The notes under the pieces are model-generated. The model saw only the letters and a program-made list of their open reading frames with translations. It made no database searches and had not been told where the DNA came from. Shown here one piece after another: positions 49,553 through 59,068 of a stretch of DNA of 64,000 bases. Within the stretch, counting starts at the first letter, position 1. The number at the start of each line of letters is the position of its first letter. The translations under genes were made by a program, and so were the position numbers. The DNA lies in assembly GCF_036013975.1 (NCBI RefSeq), contig NZ_CP107904.1:7349001-7413000 (forward strand), written 5' to 3'. The DNA is from Kitasatospora sp. NBC_00458 (lineage in GTDB: Bacteria; Actinomycetota; Actinomycetes; Streptomycetales; Streptomycetaceae).

Positions 49553-52006
49553 CTAGAGCGCCCCGGGCCGTTCGGTGGTGAGGTGCTCGGGCCGGACCGG
49601 GATCCGCCGGAGCGCCAGGCCGGTGGCGTTGCGGATGGCGGCCACGATGGACGGCGTCGCCGAGACGGTCGGCGCCTCGCCCACCCCGCGCAGCCCGTAC
49701 GGCGCGTTGGGGTCGGGGAGTTCGAGGATCTCGACCGGGATCGGCGGGGTGTCCAGGATGGTCGGGATCAGGTAGTCGGTGAAGGAGGCGTTGCGCACCT
49801 TCCCGTCCCGGACGATGATCTCCTCCATCACGGCCAGCCCCAGCGCCTGCGTGCAGCCGCCCTGGATCTGGCCGACCACGGAGAGCGGGTTGAGCGCCTT
49901 GCCGACGTCCTGGACGGCGGTCAGCTCGACCACCTTGACCAGGCCGAGTTCGACGTCCACGTCGACCACCGCGCGGTTGGCGCAGAAGGTGTACTGGACG
50001 TGGCCGAAGCCCTGCCCGGTCTCCTTGTCGAACGGCACGGTCGGGCGGTGGTGGTGCTCCCGGGTGAGGTCGATCGCGTCGTCGCCGAGCAGGTCGACCA
50101 TGGAGACCAGCGGTCCGGCCGCCGCCGACACCACCTTGCCGCCGGTCAGCGTGATGTCGTTCCAGGTCCAGCCGTAGCGGCGCCGGCCCTTCTCGATCAG
50201 CGCGTGCCGGACGGCCTCGGCCGCGAGCTTGACGGCGCCGCCGGTCATGTAGGTCTGCCGGGACGCCGAGGTGGAACCGGCCGAGCCGATCCCGGTGTCG
50301 GCCGGGTGGATGGTGACCTGTTCGACGCCGAGTTCGGTGCGGGCGATCTGCGCGTGGACGGTGACGCCGCCCTGGCCGACCTCGGCCATCGCGGTGTGCA
50401 CCAGGGCGACCGGCTCGCCGCCGATGACCTCCAGCCGGACCCGGGCGGTGGAGTAGTCGTCGAAGCCCTCGGAGAAGCCGACGTTCTTGATGCCGACGGA
50501 GTAGCCGACGCCGCGCACGATGCCCTCGCCGTGCGAGGTGTTGGAGAGCGCGCCGGGCAGCTGGCGGACGTCCAGGTCGTCGAGGTCGAGCGGCGGCGGC
50601 AGCGGCATGTCCTTGACCCGCTGGAGCAGGTCGGCGACCGGCGCGGGCGCGTCGATCTCCTGGCCGGTGGGCATCAGGTCGCCCTGCTTCACCGCGTTGA
50701 GCTGCCTCAACTCGACCGGGTCCATGCCGAGTTCGGCGGCGAGCCGGTCCATCTGGGTCTCGTAGCCGAAGGCGGCCTGGACGGCCCCGAAGCCGCGCAT
50801 CGCCCCGCAGGACGGGTTGTTGCTGTACAGCGCGATGGCGTGCATCCGGACGTTCGGGATCACGTACGGGCCGTGCCCGAGCGAGGCGGCGTTGCCGACC
50901 ACGGCCGGCGAGGCGGAGGCGTAGGCGCCGCCGTCCAGCACGATCCGGGCGTCGGCGTAGACCAGCCTGCCGTCCCGGGTGGCGCCGTGCTCGTAGAACA
51001 TCCGCGCGGGGTGGCGGTGGACGTGGCCGAAGAAGGACTCGTCCCGGGCGTAGACGATCTTGACGGGCTTGTCGGTCCGCTGGGCCAGCAGGCAGGCGTG
51101 GATCTGCATCGACAGGTCCTCGCGGCCGCCGAAGGCACCGCCGACGCCGGCCAGGGTGAGCCGGACCTTCTCCTCCGGCAGGCCGAGCACCGGTGCGATC
51201 TGCTGCCGGTCCACGTGCAGCCACTGGGTGGCGATGTAGAGGTCGATGCCGCCGTCCTCGGCGGGCACGGCCAGCCCGGACTCCGGGCCGAGGAAGGCCT
51301 GGTCCTGCATGCCGACCTCGTACGTGCCGGAGACGACGACGTCGGCCAGCGCCCGCACCTCGTCGGTCACGCCCAGGCCGGAGACCAGCCGCTGCTCGTG
51401 GCAGATGTTGCCGTGGGCGTGGGACTTGTACTCGTGCGGCTCGTGCACGTAGCCGTGCGTCGCCGGGTCGAGGCACTGCTCCTCGGTGACGATCGGGGTG
51501 AGCACCTCGTACTCGACCCTGATCTTCTTCACCGCGCGCCGGGCGGTCTCCGGGTGGTCGGCCGCGACCAGCGCGATCGCCTCCCCGTGGTAGCGGATCC
51601 TGTCGATCGCCAGGGCCGGCTGGTCGGCGATCTCCAGGCCGTAGTACTTCGCCCCGGGGATGTCCTCGTGGGTGAGGACGGCGTAGACGCCGGGTACGGC
51701 GAGCGCCTCGGAGACGTCCACGCTCAGGATGTTCGCCCGGGGGTGCGGCGAGCGCAGCGCCATGCCCCAGAGCATGTCCTCGTGCCACAGGTCGGAGGAG
51801 TACGCGAACTCGCCGCGCACCTTCAGCGTGCCGTCGGGGCGCAGCGGCGAGCCGCCGATGCCGTCCTTGCTGGCCTGCCGGATGTCCTGGAGGTTCTTCT
51901 GCCCCTGGATGGTCCGGGCGGCGGTCCGCGCGCCCGACCGCGCGTCCGGCGTCGCGCCCGACACGTCCGGCTCCGTACTCGGCTTCGTGCTCGACTTCGT
52001 GCTCAT
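49553..52006 (-). CDS. Xanthine dehydrogenase molybdopterin-binding subunit
   Basis: 817 residues from ATG 52006. An unusual Ser/Thr/Lys-rich head of about 30 residues precedes the aldehyde oxidase/xanthine dehydrogenase a/b hammerhead (GTLKVRGEFAYSSDLWHEDMLWG) and Mo-binding domains: GGAFGGREDLSMQIHACLLA, GAMRGFGAVQAAFGYETQMDRLA, AEVGQGGVTVHAQIA, catalytic Glu region PYGLRGVGEAPTVSATPSIVAAIRNATG. It oxidises hypoxanthine and xanthine to urate. The start overlaps the 2Fe-2S gene's stop (ATGA). Confidence 0.93.
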   Translation of the reverse strand: MSTKSSTKPSTEPDVSGATPDARSGARTAARTIQGQKNLQDIRQASKDGIGGSPLRPDGTLKVRGEFAYSSDLWHEDMLWGMALRSPHPRANILSVDVSEALAVPGVYAVLTHEDIPGAKYYGLEIADQPALAIDRIRYHGEAIALVAADHPETARRAVKKIRVEYEVLTPIVTEEQCLDPATHGYVHEPHEYKSHAHGNICHEQRLVSGLGVTDEVRALADVVVSGTYEVGMQDQAFLGPESGLAVPAEDGGIDLYIATQWLHVDRQQIAPVLGLPEEKVRLTLAGVGGAFGGREDLSMQIHACLLAQRTDKPVKIVYARDESFFGHVHRHPARMFYEHGATRDGRLVYADARIVLDGGAYASASPAVVGNAASLGHGPYVIPNVRMHAIALYSNNPSCGAMRGFGAVQAAFGYETQMDRLAAELGMDPVELRQLNAVKQGDLMPTGQEIDAPAPVADLLQRVKDMPLPPPLDLDDLDVRQLPGALSNTSHGEGIVRGVGYSVGIKNVGFSEGFDDYSTARVRLEVIGGEPVALVHTAMAEVGQGGVTVHAQIARTELGVEQVTIHPADTGIGSAGSTSASRQTYMTGGAVKLAAEAVRHALIEKGRRRYGWTWNDITLTGGKVVSAAAGPLVSMVDLLGDDAIDLTREHHHRPTVPFDKETGQGFGHVQYTFCANRAVVDVDVELGLVKVVELTAVQDVGKALNPLSVVGQIQGGCTQALGLAVMEEIIVRDGKVRNASFTDYLIPTILDTPPIPVEILELPDPNAPYGLRGVGEAPTVSATPSIVAAIRNATGLALRRIPVRPEHLTTERPGAL

Positions 52007-52491
52007 TCCGCGACCGCCTTGCCCGCGCACTTGCGGGCGGACGCCAGCCGCACCGCGTCCATGATCTTCTCGTAGCCGGTGCAGCGGCACAGGTTGCCCG
52101 ACAGCGCCTCCCGGATGTCGGAGTCGGAGGGCTGGGACTCCTGCTCCAGCAGCGCGTCGGTCTGCACCAGCAGGCCCGGCGTGCAGAAGCCGCACTGGAC
52201 GGCGCCGGCGTCCACGAACGCCTGCTGGACGAGGCCCAGCCCGCCGTCCTCGCCGCCGAGCCCCTCGACGGTGCGCACCTCGCGGTCCTGCACCTGGCCG
52301 GCCGCGACCAGACAGGAGCAGACCGGCACGCCGTCCAGGTAGACCGTGCAGGAGCCGCACTCGCCCTGCTCGCAGGCGTTCTTGGAACCGGGCAGGCCGA
52401 CCCGCTCGCGCAGCACGTAGAGCAGGCTCTCGCCCTCCCAGACGTCGTCGGCCTCGACCGGCTTGCCGTTGGCGGTGAAAGTGACCCTCAT
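52003..52491 (-). CDS. Xanthine dehydrogenase 2Fe-2S subunit
   Basis: 162 residues. The N-terminal plant-type cluster is CEQGECGSCTVYLDGVPVCSC and the C-terminal helical cluster is CGFCTPGL with NLCRCTGYEKI. It transfers electrons from the molybdenum centre to the FAD subunit. It overlaps both neighbours by 4 nt, so the three subunits are co-translated. Confidence 0.95.
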   Translation of the reverse strand: MRVTFTANGKPVEADDVWEGESLLYVLRERVGLPGSKNACEQGECGSCTVYLDGVPVCSCLVAAGQVQDREVRTVEGLGGEDGGLGLVQQAFVDAGAVQCGFCTPGLLVQTDALLEQESQPSDSDIREALSGNLCRCTGYEKIMDAVRLASARKCAGKAVAE

Positions 52492-53375
52492 GCCGCGCTC
52501 CTGATCTGCTTGCGGTAGTCGTTCCAGGTCCAGGTGAGGGTGCGCCGCGCCATCACGGCGAGCGCGTGCCGCCGGTAGTCGGCGGTGCCCCGGACGTCGT
52601 CGATCGGGGAGGCGGCGGCCTTGACCAGTTCGCCGAACCGCTGGACCACCTCGGAACCCAGCAGCTCGCCGGTCTCCCAGAGGCCGCGCTCGGCGAGCAC
52701 GCCGCGCAGGTACTCCTCGGCCTCGACGGCGCGGCGCGGAGTGGGGGCCGCCGAGCCGATGCCGGTGCCGACGGTGCCGTTCCCCGGGTGCAGCGCGAAG
52801 CCGAACGCGCAGACCGCGATCACCATCGCGTTGCGGGTGCCGATCTTGGAGAACTGCTGCGGGCCGTCCGCGACGGGGATCCGCACCGCGCGGATCAGCT
52901 CGTCGGCCTCCAGGCAGTTGCGCTTGACCCCCACGTAGAAGTCGTCGATCGGGATCAGCCGGGTGCCGCGCACCGAGGCCGCCTCGACGAACACGTCGCG
53001 GCCGGCGGCCAGCAGCGCCGGGTGGGAGTCACCGGCGGGGGAGGCCGCGCCGAGGTTGCCGCCGACGCCGCCGCGGTTGCGGATCTGCGGGGAGCCGACG
53101 GTGTGGGCGGCCAGCGCGAGGCCCGGCAGCGGGCCGGACAGCTCGTCGATGATCCGGCTGTAGGGGACGGCGGCGCCGAGCCGGACGACCTGCCCGTCGT
53201 CGGTCCACTCGGTGAGCTCGGTGACGCGGTTCAGGTCGAGAATCGCGGGTGGCCGGTGCACGTCGAAGTTCATCTCGACCATGACGTCCGTGCCGCCCGA
53301 GATGGGCAGCGCGGCCGGGTACTCAGCCTTCGCCGCGAGCGCCTCGTCCCAGGTGGAGGGCCGAAGGAACTCCAT
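52488..53375 (-). CDS. Xanthine dehydrogenase FAD-binding subunit
   Basis: 295 residues of the CO dehydrogenase flavoprotein type. FAD motifs are ALPISGGTDVMVEMNF and IRNRGGVGGNLGAASPAGDSHPALLA, and CO_deh_flav_C follows. It is the first gene of the xdh operon, divergent from pucR, and hands electrons from the 2Fe-2S subunit to NAD+. Confidence 0.94.
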   Translation of the reverse strand: MEFLRPSTWDEALAAKAEYPAALPISGGTDVMVEMNFDVHRPPAILDLNRVTELTEWTDDGQVVRLGAAVPYSRIIDELSGPLPGLALAAHTVGSPQIRNRGGVGGNLGAASPAGDSHPALLAAGRDVFVEAASVRGTRLIPIDDFYVGVKRNCLEADELIRAVRIPVADGPQQFSKIGTRNAMVIAVCAFGFALHPGNGTVGTGIGSAAPTPRRAVEAEEYLRGVLAERGLWETGELLGSEVVQRFGELVKAAASPIDDVRGTADYRRHALAVMARRTLTWTWNDYRKQIRSAA

Positions 53376-53798
53376 GCGGGTGTCTCCTCAAGTCGTTGCC
53401 GGCCGGACGGGTGGGCACAGTGCCCGGGCCGTGTGTTCGGGCCCTGCTCGCCGCGTCGTCGCCTTCGCGTCGGGCCCCGGTCACCGGCGTGTGTCCGGCG
53501 GCGTGTGGCCAGTGAACCGCTGTGACGGGGCCCACTGGCAGTCACCGATGGCATGAAGCCCCGGCTGTGGTCCCGCCCGGCATCCTGTACGTTCCTCTAA
53601 GGAGAACGACGCCGCAGCCCAGCCGTGCGCGGGGTGCTACCTATGACCGTAATCCGGCCGTGATTCCCGAGCCACGGCCCCGTGATCCGGGCACCCGTTG
53701 GGACGTAACACCGAGCACGCGTGTTCGGGCACACTGTCACCCCGGACCGGCGCACCCGGTTCCGTTCCCCCTCCCCCCAGCCCGTTAGGAGCCCGCGG
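53376..53798. promoter_or_regulatory. xdh/pucR divergent regulatory region
   Basis: This 423-nt region separates the xdh operon from pucR. GCCAGTG (53508-53514) and CACTGGC (53533-53539) form a 7-bp inverted repeat with an 18-bp spacer. An AT-richer stretch around 53576-53610 (CATCCTGTACGTTCCTCTAAGG) may carry the promoters. No copy of the TTCAACAAA operator seen at the other purine promoters was found. Tiny ORFs here lack support. Confidence 0.45.
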
Positions 53799-55391
53799 AT
53801 GCGTGTCCGTGACCTGCTCGCCCCCGGCGCCCCGCGCCTGCGCCTGCTCGCGGCCGAGGACGAGCTGGACCGGCAGGTCAGCGGCGTGATGACGACCGAC
53901 CTGCACGACCCGGGCCGGTACCTGCACGGCGGCGAGCTGGTCCTCACCGGCATGCTCTGGCGGACGGCACCGACCGACTCCGAGCGGTTCGTGCGGACCA
54001 TCGTGGCGGGCGGGGCGGTCGCCCTCGCGGCCGGCGAGGCCGAGGTCGGGCCGGTCCCCGAGGACCTGGTGGAGGCCTGTCGCCGGCACCGGATGCCGCT
54101 GCTGGCCGTGCCCGACGACATCGCCTTCGGCACGGTCACCGAGTTCGTCGGCCGCCAGGTGTCCGCCGACCGGGCCGCCGACCTGGCGGCCCTGGTCGAC
54201 CGGCACCGGCTGCTGGTCTCCGCGGCGGGCGGCGGGGGCCTCGACGCCGTCCTCGACCTGCTCGGCGGCGACCTCGACCTCGACTGCTGGGTGCTCACCC
54301 CGACGGGCGCGGTGATCGCCGGCCCCGTCGACCGGCTCCCCGCCGAGGACCGCGACCAGCTGGTCCGCGCCCACCTCGCCGCCCAGCGCCAGCGCCGCCG
54401 CCCGCCGCACCGGGCCCGGCTGGCCGTCGGCCCGTACTCGCTGCTGCCCGCGCCCGCCGCCCCCGACGCGCAGGCGCCGCTCGCCGACTGGGTGCTGGCG
54501 GTCGCCGGCGACGTCACCGAGTGGACCGGCAAGCGCCAGCAGCTCGCCGAGAACCTGGCCCGGCTGGTCGCCGCCGAGCGGCACCGCCGCGACGAGGGCC
54601 GCCGGCTGCGCCGGCGCCTCGCCGACGAGGTGCTGGCCCTGCTCCAGCGGGACGCCGACCCGGCGGAGATCAGCCGCACCCTGTACGCGTCCTCGGCGAT
54701 GGCCGCCCGCTACGAGAGCCCCGAGCCCAGGGCGCAGGCGCCGGACGGCTCCTGGCTGGTGCTCAGCGCCGAGGGCACCGGCCTGCCCGAGGGGGCCGTT
54801 CGGGCGATCCTGGAGGAAGCCCTCAACGCCGTGACCGACCGTGCGCTGGTCGCGGGGGCGGGCACCGGCGCCGTGGTGGTGATGCCCGCGCTGGACAGCG
54901 CCGTCCCGGCCGAGAGCCTGCGCGACCTGCTCGCCCCGCTGGACGCCGGGCTCGGTTCGGAGGGCCGGATCACCCTCGGCGTCTCCGCCCCGGCCCCCGA
55001 GGCGGGCGGCCTGCGCGGCGCGTTGGAGGAGGCCCGGCACGCCCGCCGGATCGCCGCCTCCCGGGTCGGCCGGGTCTGCGTGGCCGGGCCGGAGGAGCTG
55101 GCCTCGCACGTGCTGCTGCTGGCGGCCGTCCCGGACGAGGTGCGGCGGGCCTTCCGCAGCCGGCTGCTGGACACGGTGATCGCCTACGACATCGAGCACC
55201 AGGCCGACCTGGTCCGCACCCTGGAGGCGTTCCTCCGGTCGGACGGCTCGTGGACGCGGTGCGCCGCGCAGCTGCACGTCCACGTCAACACGCTGCGCTA
55301 CCGGATCGGCCGGATCGAGGAGTTGACGGGCCGTGACCTCTCCCGGCTGGAGGACCGGGTGGACTTCTACCTGGCGCTCGAACTGGCCTGA
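53799..55391 (+). CDS. pucR: PucR-family transcriptional regulator
   Basis: 530 residues from ATG 53799 (TTAGGAGC upstream). The N-terminal PucR domain (MRVRDLLAPGAPRLRLLAAEDELDRQVSGVMTTDL, GGELVLTGMLW) is followed by a GAF/GGDEF-like middle and a C-terminal PucR HTH_30: LVRTLEAFLRSDGSWTRCAAQLHVHVNTLRYRIGRIEELTGRDLS. PucR of Bacillus subtilis activates purine catabolism genes when ureides are present. Divergent placement to xdh predicts control of xanthine dehydrogenase and possibly the AzgA permease and xdhC. Confidence 0.92.
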   Translation: MRVRDLLAPGAPRLRLLAAEDELDRQVSGVMTTDLHDPGRYLHGGELVLTGMLWRTAPTDSERFVRTIVAGGAVALAAGEAEVGPVPEDLVEACRRHRMPLLAVPDDIAFGTVTEFVGRQVSADRAADLAALVDRHRLLVSAAGGGGLDAVLDLLGGDLDLDCWVLTPTGAVIAGPVDRLPAEDRDQLVRAHLAAQRQRRRPPHRARLAVGPYSLLPAPAAPDAQAPLADWVLAVAGDVTEWTGKRQQLAENLARLVAAERHRRDEGRRLRRRLADEVLALLQRDADPAEISRTLYASSAMAARYESPEPRAQAPDGSWLVLSAEGTGLPEGAVRAILEEALNAVTDRALVAGAGTGAVVVMPALDSAVPAESLRDLLAPLDAGLGSEGRITLGVSAPAPEAGGLRGALEEARHARRIAASRVGRVCVAGPEELASHVLLLAAVPDEVRRAFRSRLLDTVIAYDIEHQADLVRTLEAFLRSDGSWTRCAAQLHVHVNTLRYRIGRIEELTGRDLSRLEDRVDFYLALELA

Positions 55392-55464
55392 CCCGCGCCC
55401 CGCCCGCACCTGACCCGCGCCCCGCCTGCCTGCGCCCCCGCGCCCCCCGGGCCGGCCGGCGCCC

Positions 55465-55516
55465 CGGACACGACGAGGCCCCCGGAGCACGCGCTCCGGG
55501 GGCCTCGCCGTGTCCG
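55465..55516. terminator. Strong bidirectional terminator
   Basis: CGGACACG-AC-GAGGCCCCCGGAGC (55465-55488) pairs with 55493-55516, 22 pairs in 24 positions with a 4-nt loop, between the convergent pucR and esterase genes. Confidence 0.9.
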
Positions 55517-55543
55517 CGTGCGGGTGCGGGTGCCCTGCGGGCC

Positions 55544-56713
55544 CTACTGGACGGGGATGACGCCGGTCAGCCACTCGAACACGCCCGGCACCATGTCCTT
55601 CCAGACGTCGCTGGAGTGCGGGCCGGTGGTCTCGACCACCTGGACCGTGGTCGGCGCCTTGGCCGCCGACGCGATGGCCTGGCCGTCCTCGTAGCCGTCG
55701 CCCTTGTTGCCGGAGACGTACAGCGCCACCTTCGGCGGCTGGGCGGCGTGCTTCACCAGGTTGACGGGGTTGTTGGCCTCGCGCAGCGCCGGGTCCTTGC
55801 CGACCAGCGAGTCCTTCTCGGTCGCCGGGTCGTTGTAGCCGGAGAGGCTGACGCCGGCCCGGTAGCGGTTCGGGTGGGCCAGCGAGAGCTTGGAGGCGCA
55901 GTGCGCGCCGGCCGAGTAGCCGGCGATCGCCCAGCGGTCGGCGGACGGGTCGGCCCGGAAGTTGTCCAGGATCATCTGCGGGACGTCCCGGGTCAGCCAG
56001 GTGTCGGCGTTGACCTTCCCCGGCACGTCGGTGCAGCCGGCGTCGGTGCGGTTGCCCAGCAGCAGGGTGCGCGGCGAGACGAGGATGAACGGCGCCACCT
56101 TGCCCTGCTGCATCAGCGGCTTGAGCTGCTCGGAGACCTTGAGCGTGCCGTACCAGGTGGAGGAGGAGCCCGGGTAGCCGGGGATCAGCTCGACGACCGG
56201 GAACTTCTTGTCCTTGAACGCCGGGTCGTTGTACTGCGGCGGCAGCCAGACCAGCACCTCGCCGTCGACGCCCGACAGCTGGCCCTTGAGGTCGGTCTTC
56301 TGGACGTCGCCCGGCACCTTCGGGTCGTCGACGCCGCGGAAGGCCTGCTGGACCTTGTTGGCCGGCGGCTTGGCGTCCCCGGCCGGTGCGGCCGCCCCGG
56401 GGGCCGGGGTCGCTCCGGCGGTCGGCGCACCGTTCGGGGCCGGGTCGGCCGGCGGGACGACGGGCACCGCCCGGACGTGCTTGCCGGTGCCGAGCAGGTC
56501 GTCCCAGCTGCCGTAGATCAGGTTGGCGTTGTTGACCATGACGAAGACCATGATCACGGCGGTGGCCTGGCAGAACACCAGCATGGCGAGCCTCGACAGG
56601 ACGCGCACCGGCTTCGGCCCGCGGACCCTGCCCCAGAGCACCATCGCCACCGCGATGGAGATCGGCACGAGGATGACCGTGCAGACGAAGAATGGTGTAC
56701 CTGTCAGTTGCAT
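55544..56713 (-). CDS. Membrane-anchored esterase-family protein, paralogue
   Basis: 389 residues. Two N-terminal membrane helices (PFFVCTVILVPISIAVAMVLW; LAMLVFCQATAVIMVFVMVNN) lead to IYGSWDDLLGTG, a Pro/Ala-rich spacer absent from the homologue at 15976, and an extracellular PF00756 esterase domain: VELIPGYPGSSSTWYGTL, nucleophile in AIAGYSAGAHCASKLS, AGVSLSGYNDP and the His in ETTGPHSSDVWKD. The substrate is unknown; the resemblance to antigen 85-type acyltransferases suggests cell-envelope ester chemistry. Confidence 0.88.
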   Translation of the reverse strand: MQLTGTPFFVCTVILVPISIAVAMVLWGRVRGPKPVRVLSRLAMLVFCQATAVIMVFVMVNNANLIYGSWDDLLGTGKHVRAVPVVPPADPAPNGAPTAGATPAPGAAAPAGDAKPPANKVQQAFRGVDDPKVPGDVQKTDLKGQLSGVDGEVLVWLPPQYNDPAFKDKKFPVVELIPGYPGSSSTWYGTLKVSEQLKPLMQQGKVAPFILVSPRTLLLGNRTDAGCTDVPGKVNADTWLTRDVPQMILDNFRADPSADRWAIAGYSAGAHCASKLSLAHPNRYRAGVSLSGYNDPATEKDSLVGKDPALREANNPVNLVKHAAQPPKVALYVSGNKGDGYEDGQAIASAAKAPTTVQVVETTGPHSSDVWKDMVPGVFEWLTGVIPVQ

Positions 56714-57017
56714 GAAGTTCTCGTATCCGGGTTCGAAACCGTCCGGGCCCCACTCGCCCGGAACGCCGCCTCAATGGCATCAGACGGCCTGAAACGGGGA
56801 TCGGTTGCCGTCCGAATCTGTGCGAAACCTGAGAGGAACATCACGTTTACGTGCTGCTCCCTTTTCGGGTCCGCCCTAGTCTGCCACCCTGGCAGACCCT
56901 GCCCGGACGCTGCTTCCAGCGGACTCCCAGGAATCCCCCGCAGGGCACGATACCGCCCGTACGGATCCGGCCGCCGGGCGAGGCGGTGCGAAGTCGCGTC
57001 CGCCGGGCAGCGAGACT
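56714..57017. promoter_or_regulatory. Divergent region with two palindromes
   Basis: CACGT-TT-ACGTG (56842-56853) and GTCTGCCA-CCC-TGGCAGAC (56879-56897) are both perfect inverted repeats in a 304-nt gap between the esterase gene and the sugar ABC operon. TAGTCT (56877-56882) at the start of the second could be the -10 box of the sugar operon. No regulator gene is adjacent. Confidence 0.55.
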
Positions 57018-58040
57018 ATGGGGATGAGCACAACCCGCACTGGTCCCATCCGCCGGCTCTGGCCCGCCTGCGCCGTCCTGGCCCTCGTGGTCGCCGTAGC
57101 CGGCTGCAGCAGCACCGGAGGCAGACGCGCCGAGCAGGCGCGCGCCAAGGCCTCGGCCGCCGGCGGCGCCGTCACCACGCCCCGCTGGAAGGTCGCGATG
57201 GTGACCCACGCGGGAGCCGGCGACGCCTTCTGGGACACCGTGCGCAAGGGGGCCGAGCAGGCCGCCGCCAAGGACAACATCACCTTCCTGTACTCCAACG
57301 ACGCGCAGACCCAGAACCAGGTCCAGCTCGTCCAGGCCGCCATCGACCAGAAGGTCGACGGCCTGCTGGTCACCCTGGCCAAGGGCGAGGCGATGGCCGA
57401 CGTGCTGGGCAAGGCCAGGGCCGCCGGCATCCCGGTGATCACCATCAACTCGGGCCAGGAGTTCTCGGCCCGCTTCGGCGCGCTCACCCACATCGGCCAG
57501 GACGAGTCGACCGCGGGACAGGCGGCCGGCACCGAGCTGGCGGCCCGGGGCCGCAAGAACGTCCTGTGCGTGATCCACGAGCAGGGCAACGTGGGGCAGG
57601 AGCAGCGCTGCTCCGGCGCCCAGGCCACCTCCGGCGGGTCCTTCCAGGTGCTCTACGTCGACGGCGTCAACATGCCGGACGCCCGCGCCGCGGTCTCCGC
57701 CAAGCTCCAGTCCGACCAGGGCATCGACACCGTGCTGACCCTCTCCGGCCCGATGGCCGCCACCGGTCTCCAGGCGGTCCAGGACGCCCGCCGCCCGGTC
57801 GAGCTCGACACCTTCGACCTGGGCACCCAGGTGGTGTCCGGCCTCAAGTCCGGCGCCGTCGGCTTCGCCGTCGACCAGCAGCCCTACCTCCAGGGCTACG
57901 AGGGCGTCGACCTGCTCTGGCTCTACCGCTCCAACCTCGACATGCTCGGCGGGGGCAAGCCGGTCGCCACCGGCCCGCAGATCCTCACCCGGAAGGACGC
58001 CGACGCGCTCGCCGAGTACGTGGCGAGGGGGACGCGTTGA
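57018..58040 (+). CDS. Sugar ABC transporter binding lipoprotein, RbsB type
   Basis: 340 residues from ATG 57018 (ATG 57024 possible). A lipoprotein signal VVAVAGC (Cys30) precedes a type I periplasmic binding protein: KVAMVTHAGAGDAFWDTVRKGAEQAAAKDNITFLYSNDA, LVQAAIDQKVDGLLVTLAK, AAGIPVITINSGQ, VGFAVDQQPYLQGYEGVDLLWLY. It binds a monosaccharide or polyol outside the cell for the following permease and ATPase. Its stop overlaps the permease start. Confidence 0.9.
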   Translation: MGMSTTRTGPIRRLWPACAVLALVVAVAGCSSTGGRRAEQARAKASAAGGAVTTPRWKVAMVTHAGAGDAFWDTVRKGAEQAAAKDNITFLYSNDAQTQNQVQLVQAAIDQKVDGLLVTLAKGEAMADVLGKARAAGIPVITINSGQEFSARFGALTHIGQDESTAGQAAGTELAARGRKNVLCVIHEQGNVGQEQRCSGAQATSGGSFQVLYVDGVNMPDARAAVSAKLQSDQGIDTVLTLSGPMAATGLQAVQDARRPVELDTFDLGTQVVSGLKSGAVGFAVDQQPYLQGYEGVDLLWLYRSNLDMLGGGKPVATGPQILTRKDADALAEYVARGTR

Positions 58041-59068
58041 GCACCCCCGACGTCCTGGCCCAGGACCGCCCGGCGGCGCTGCGACGGCTCGCCGCCCGGC
58101 CCGAACTGGGCGCGCTGATCGCCGCCGCCGCGGTCTTCCTGGTCTTCGCCGCCGTCGCCGAACCGTTCCTGCGGGTCTCCTCGATGGGCACCGTGCTGTA
58201 CGCGGCGTCCACCATCGGGATCATGGCGGTGCCGGTCTCGCTGCTGATGATCGGCGGCGAGTTCGACCTGTCGGCCGGCGTGCTGGTCACCACCGCCGCG
58301 CTCACCTCGTCGATGGTGTCCTACCAGCTCACCGCGGTGACCTGGGTCGGTGTGCTGGTCTCCCTGGGCGTCACGCTCTCGGTCGGCCTGTTCAACGGCT
58401 GGATGCTGGCCCGCACCAGGCTGCCGAGCTTCATCGTCACGCTCGGCACCTTCCTGATGCTCACCGGCGCCAACCTCGGCGTCACCAAGCTGGTCTCCGG
58501 CACCGTCTCCACCAAGCCGATCTCCGACATGGAGGGCTTCGCCTCCTGCCGCTGGCTGTTCGCCTCCGAGGTGACCGTCGGCGGGCTGACGATCAAGGCC
58601 ACCGTCTGGTGGTGGCTCGGCCTGCTGGTCGTCGGCAGCTGGGTGCTGCTGCGCACCCGGTTCGGCAACTGGGTCTACGCGGTCGGCGGGGACGCCGCCG
58701 CGGCCCGCGCGGTCGGCGTCCCGGTCGCCCGCACGAAGACGGTGCTCTACCTGTTCGTCGGCTTCGGCGCCTGGGTGCTCGGCCAGCACCTGCTCTTCTC
58801 CTTCGACACCGTGCAGTCCGGCGAGGGCGTCGGCAACGAGCTGATCTACATCGTCGCGGCCGTCATCGGCGGCTGCCTGATCACCGGCGGCTACGGCTCG
58901 GTGGCCGGCTCCGCGCTCGGGGCGCTGATCTTCGGCATGGCCAGCAAGGGCATCATCTACGCCCAGTGGAACCCGGACTGGTTCAAGTTCTTCCTCGGCG
59001 CGATGCTGCTGCTCGCCGCCCTGCTGAACTCCTGGGTGAAGCGCCGGGCCGAACGGGGGCCGCGATGA
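58037..59068 (+). CDS. Sugar ABC transporter permease, RbsC type
   Basis: 343 residues with a TTG start overlapping the previous stop (TTGA), a rare start that the coupling makes credible. About ten helices follow, with the family motif LLMIGGEFDLSAGVLVTTAAL, LPSFIVTLGTFLMLTGANLGVT and FGNWVYAVGGDAAAARAVGVPVARTK. It forms the membrane pore of the carbohydrate uptake transporter-2 type. No second permease is present, so it should homodimerise. Confidence 0.92.
   Translation: MSTPDVLAQDRPAALRRLAARPELGALIAAAAVFLVFAAVAEPFLRVSSMGTVLYAASTIGIMAVPVSLLMIGGEFDLSAGVLVTTAALTSSMVSYQLTAVTWVGVLVSLGVTLSVGLFNGWMLARTRLPSFIVTLGTFLMLTGANLGVTKLVSGTVSTKPISDMEGFASCRWLFASEVTVGGLTIKATVWWWLGLLVVGSWVLLRTRFGNWVYAVGGDAAAARAVGVPVARTKTVLYLFVGFGAWVLGQHLLFSFDTVQSGEGVGNELIYIVAAVIGGCLITGGYGSVAGSALGALIFGMASKGIIYAQWNPDWFKFFLGAMLLLAALLNSWVKRRAERGPR

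Noticed and set aside
53553..53600. 15-codon ORF (MKPRLWSRPASCTFL) before pucR
   Set aside because: There is no ribosome binding site, it lies 200 nt from pucR, and the single Cys gives no attenuation logic.
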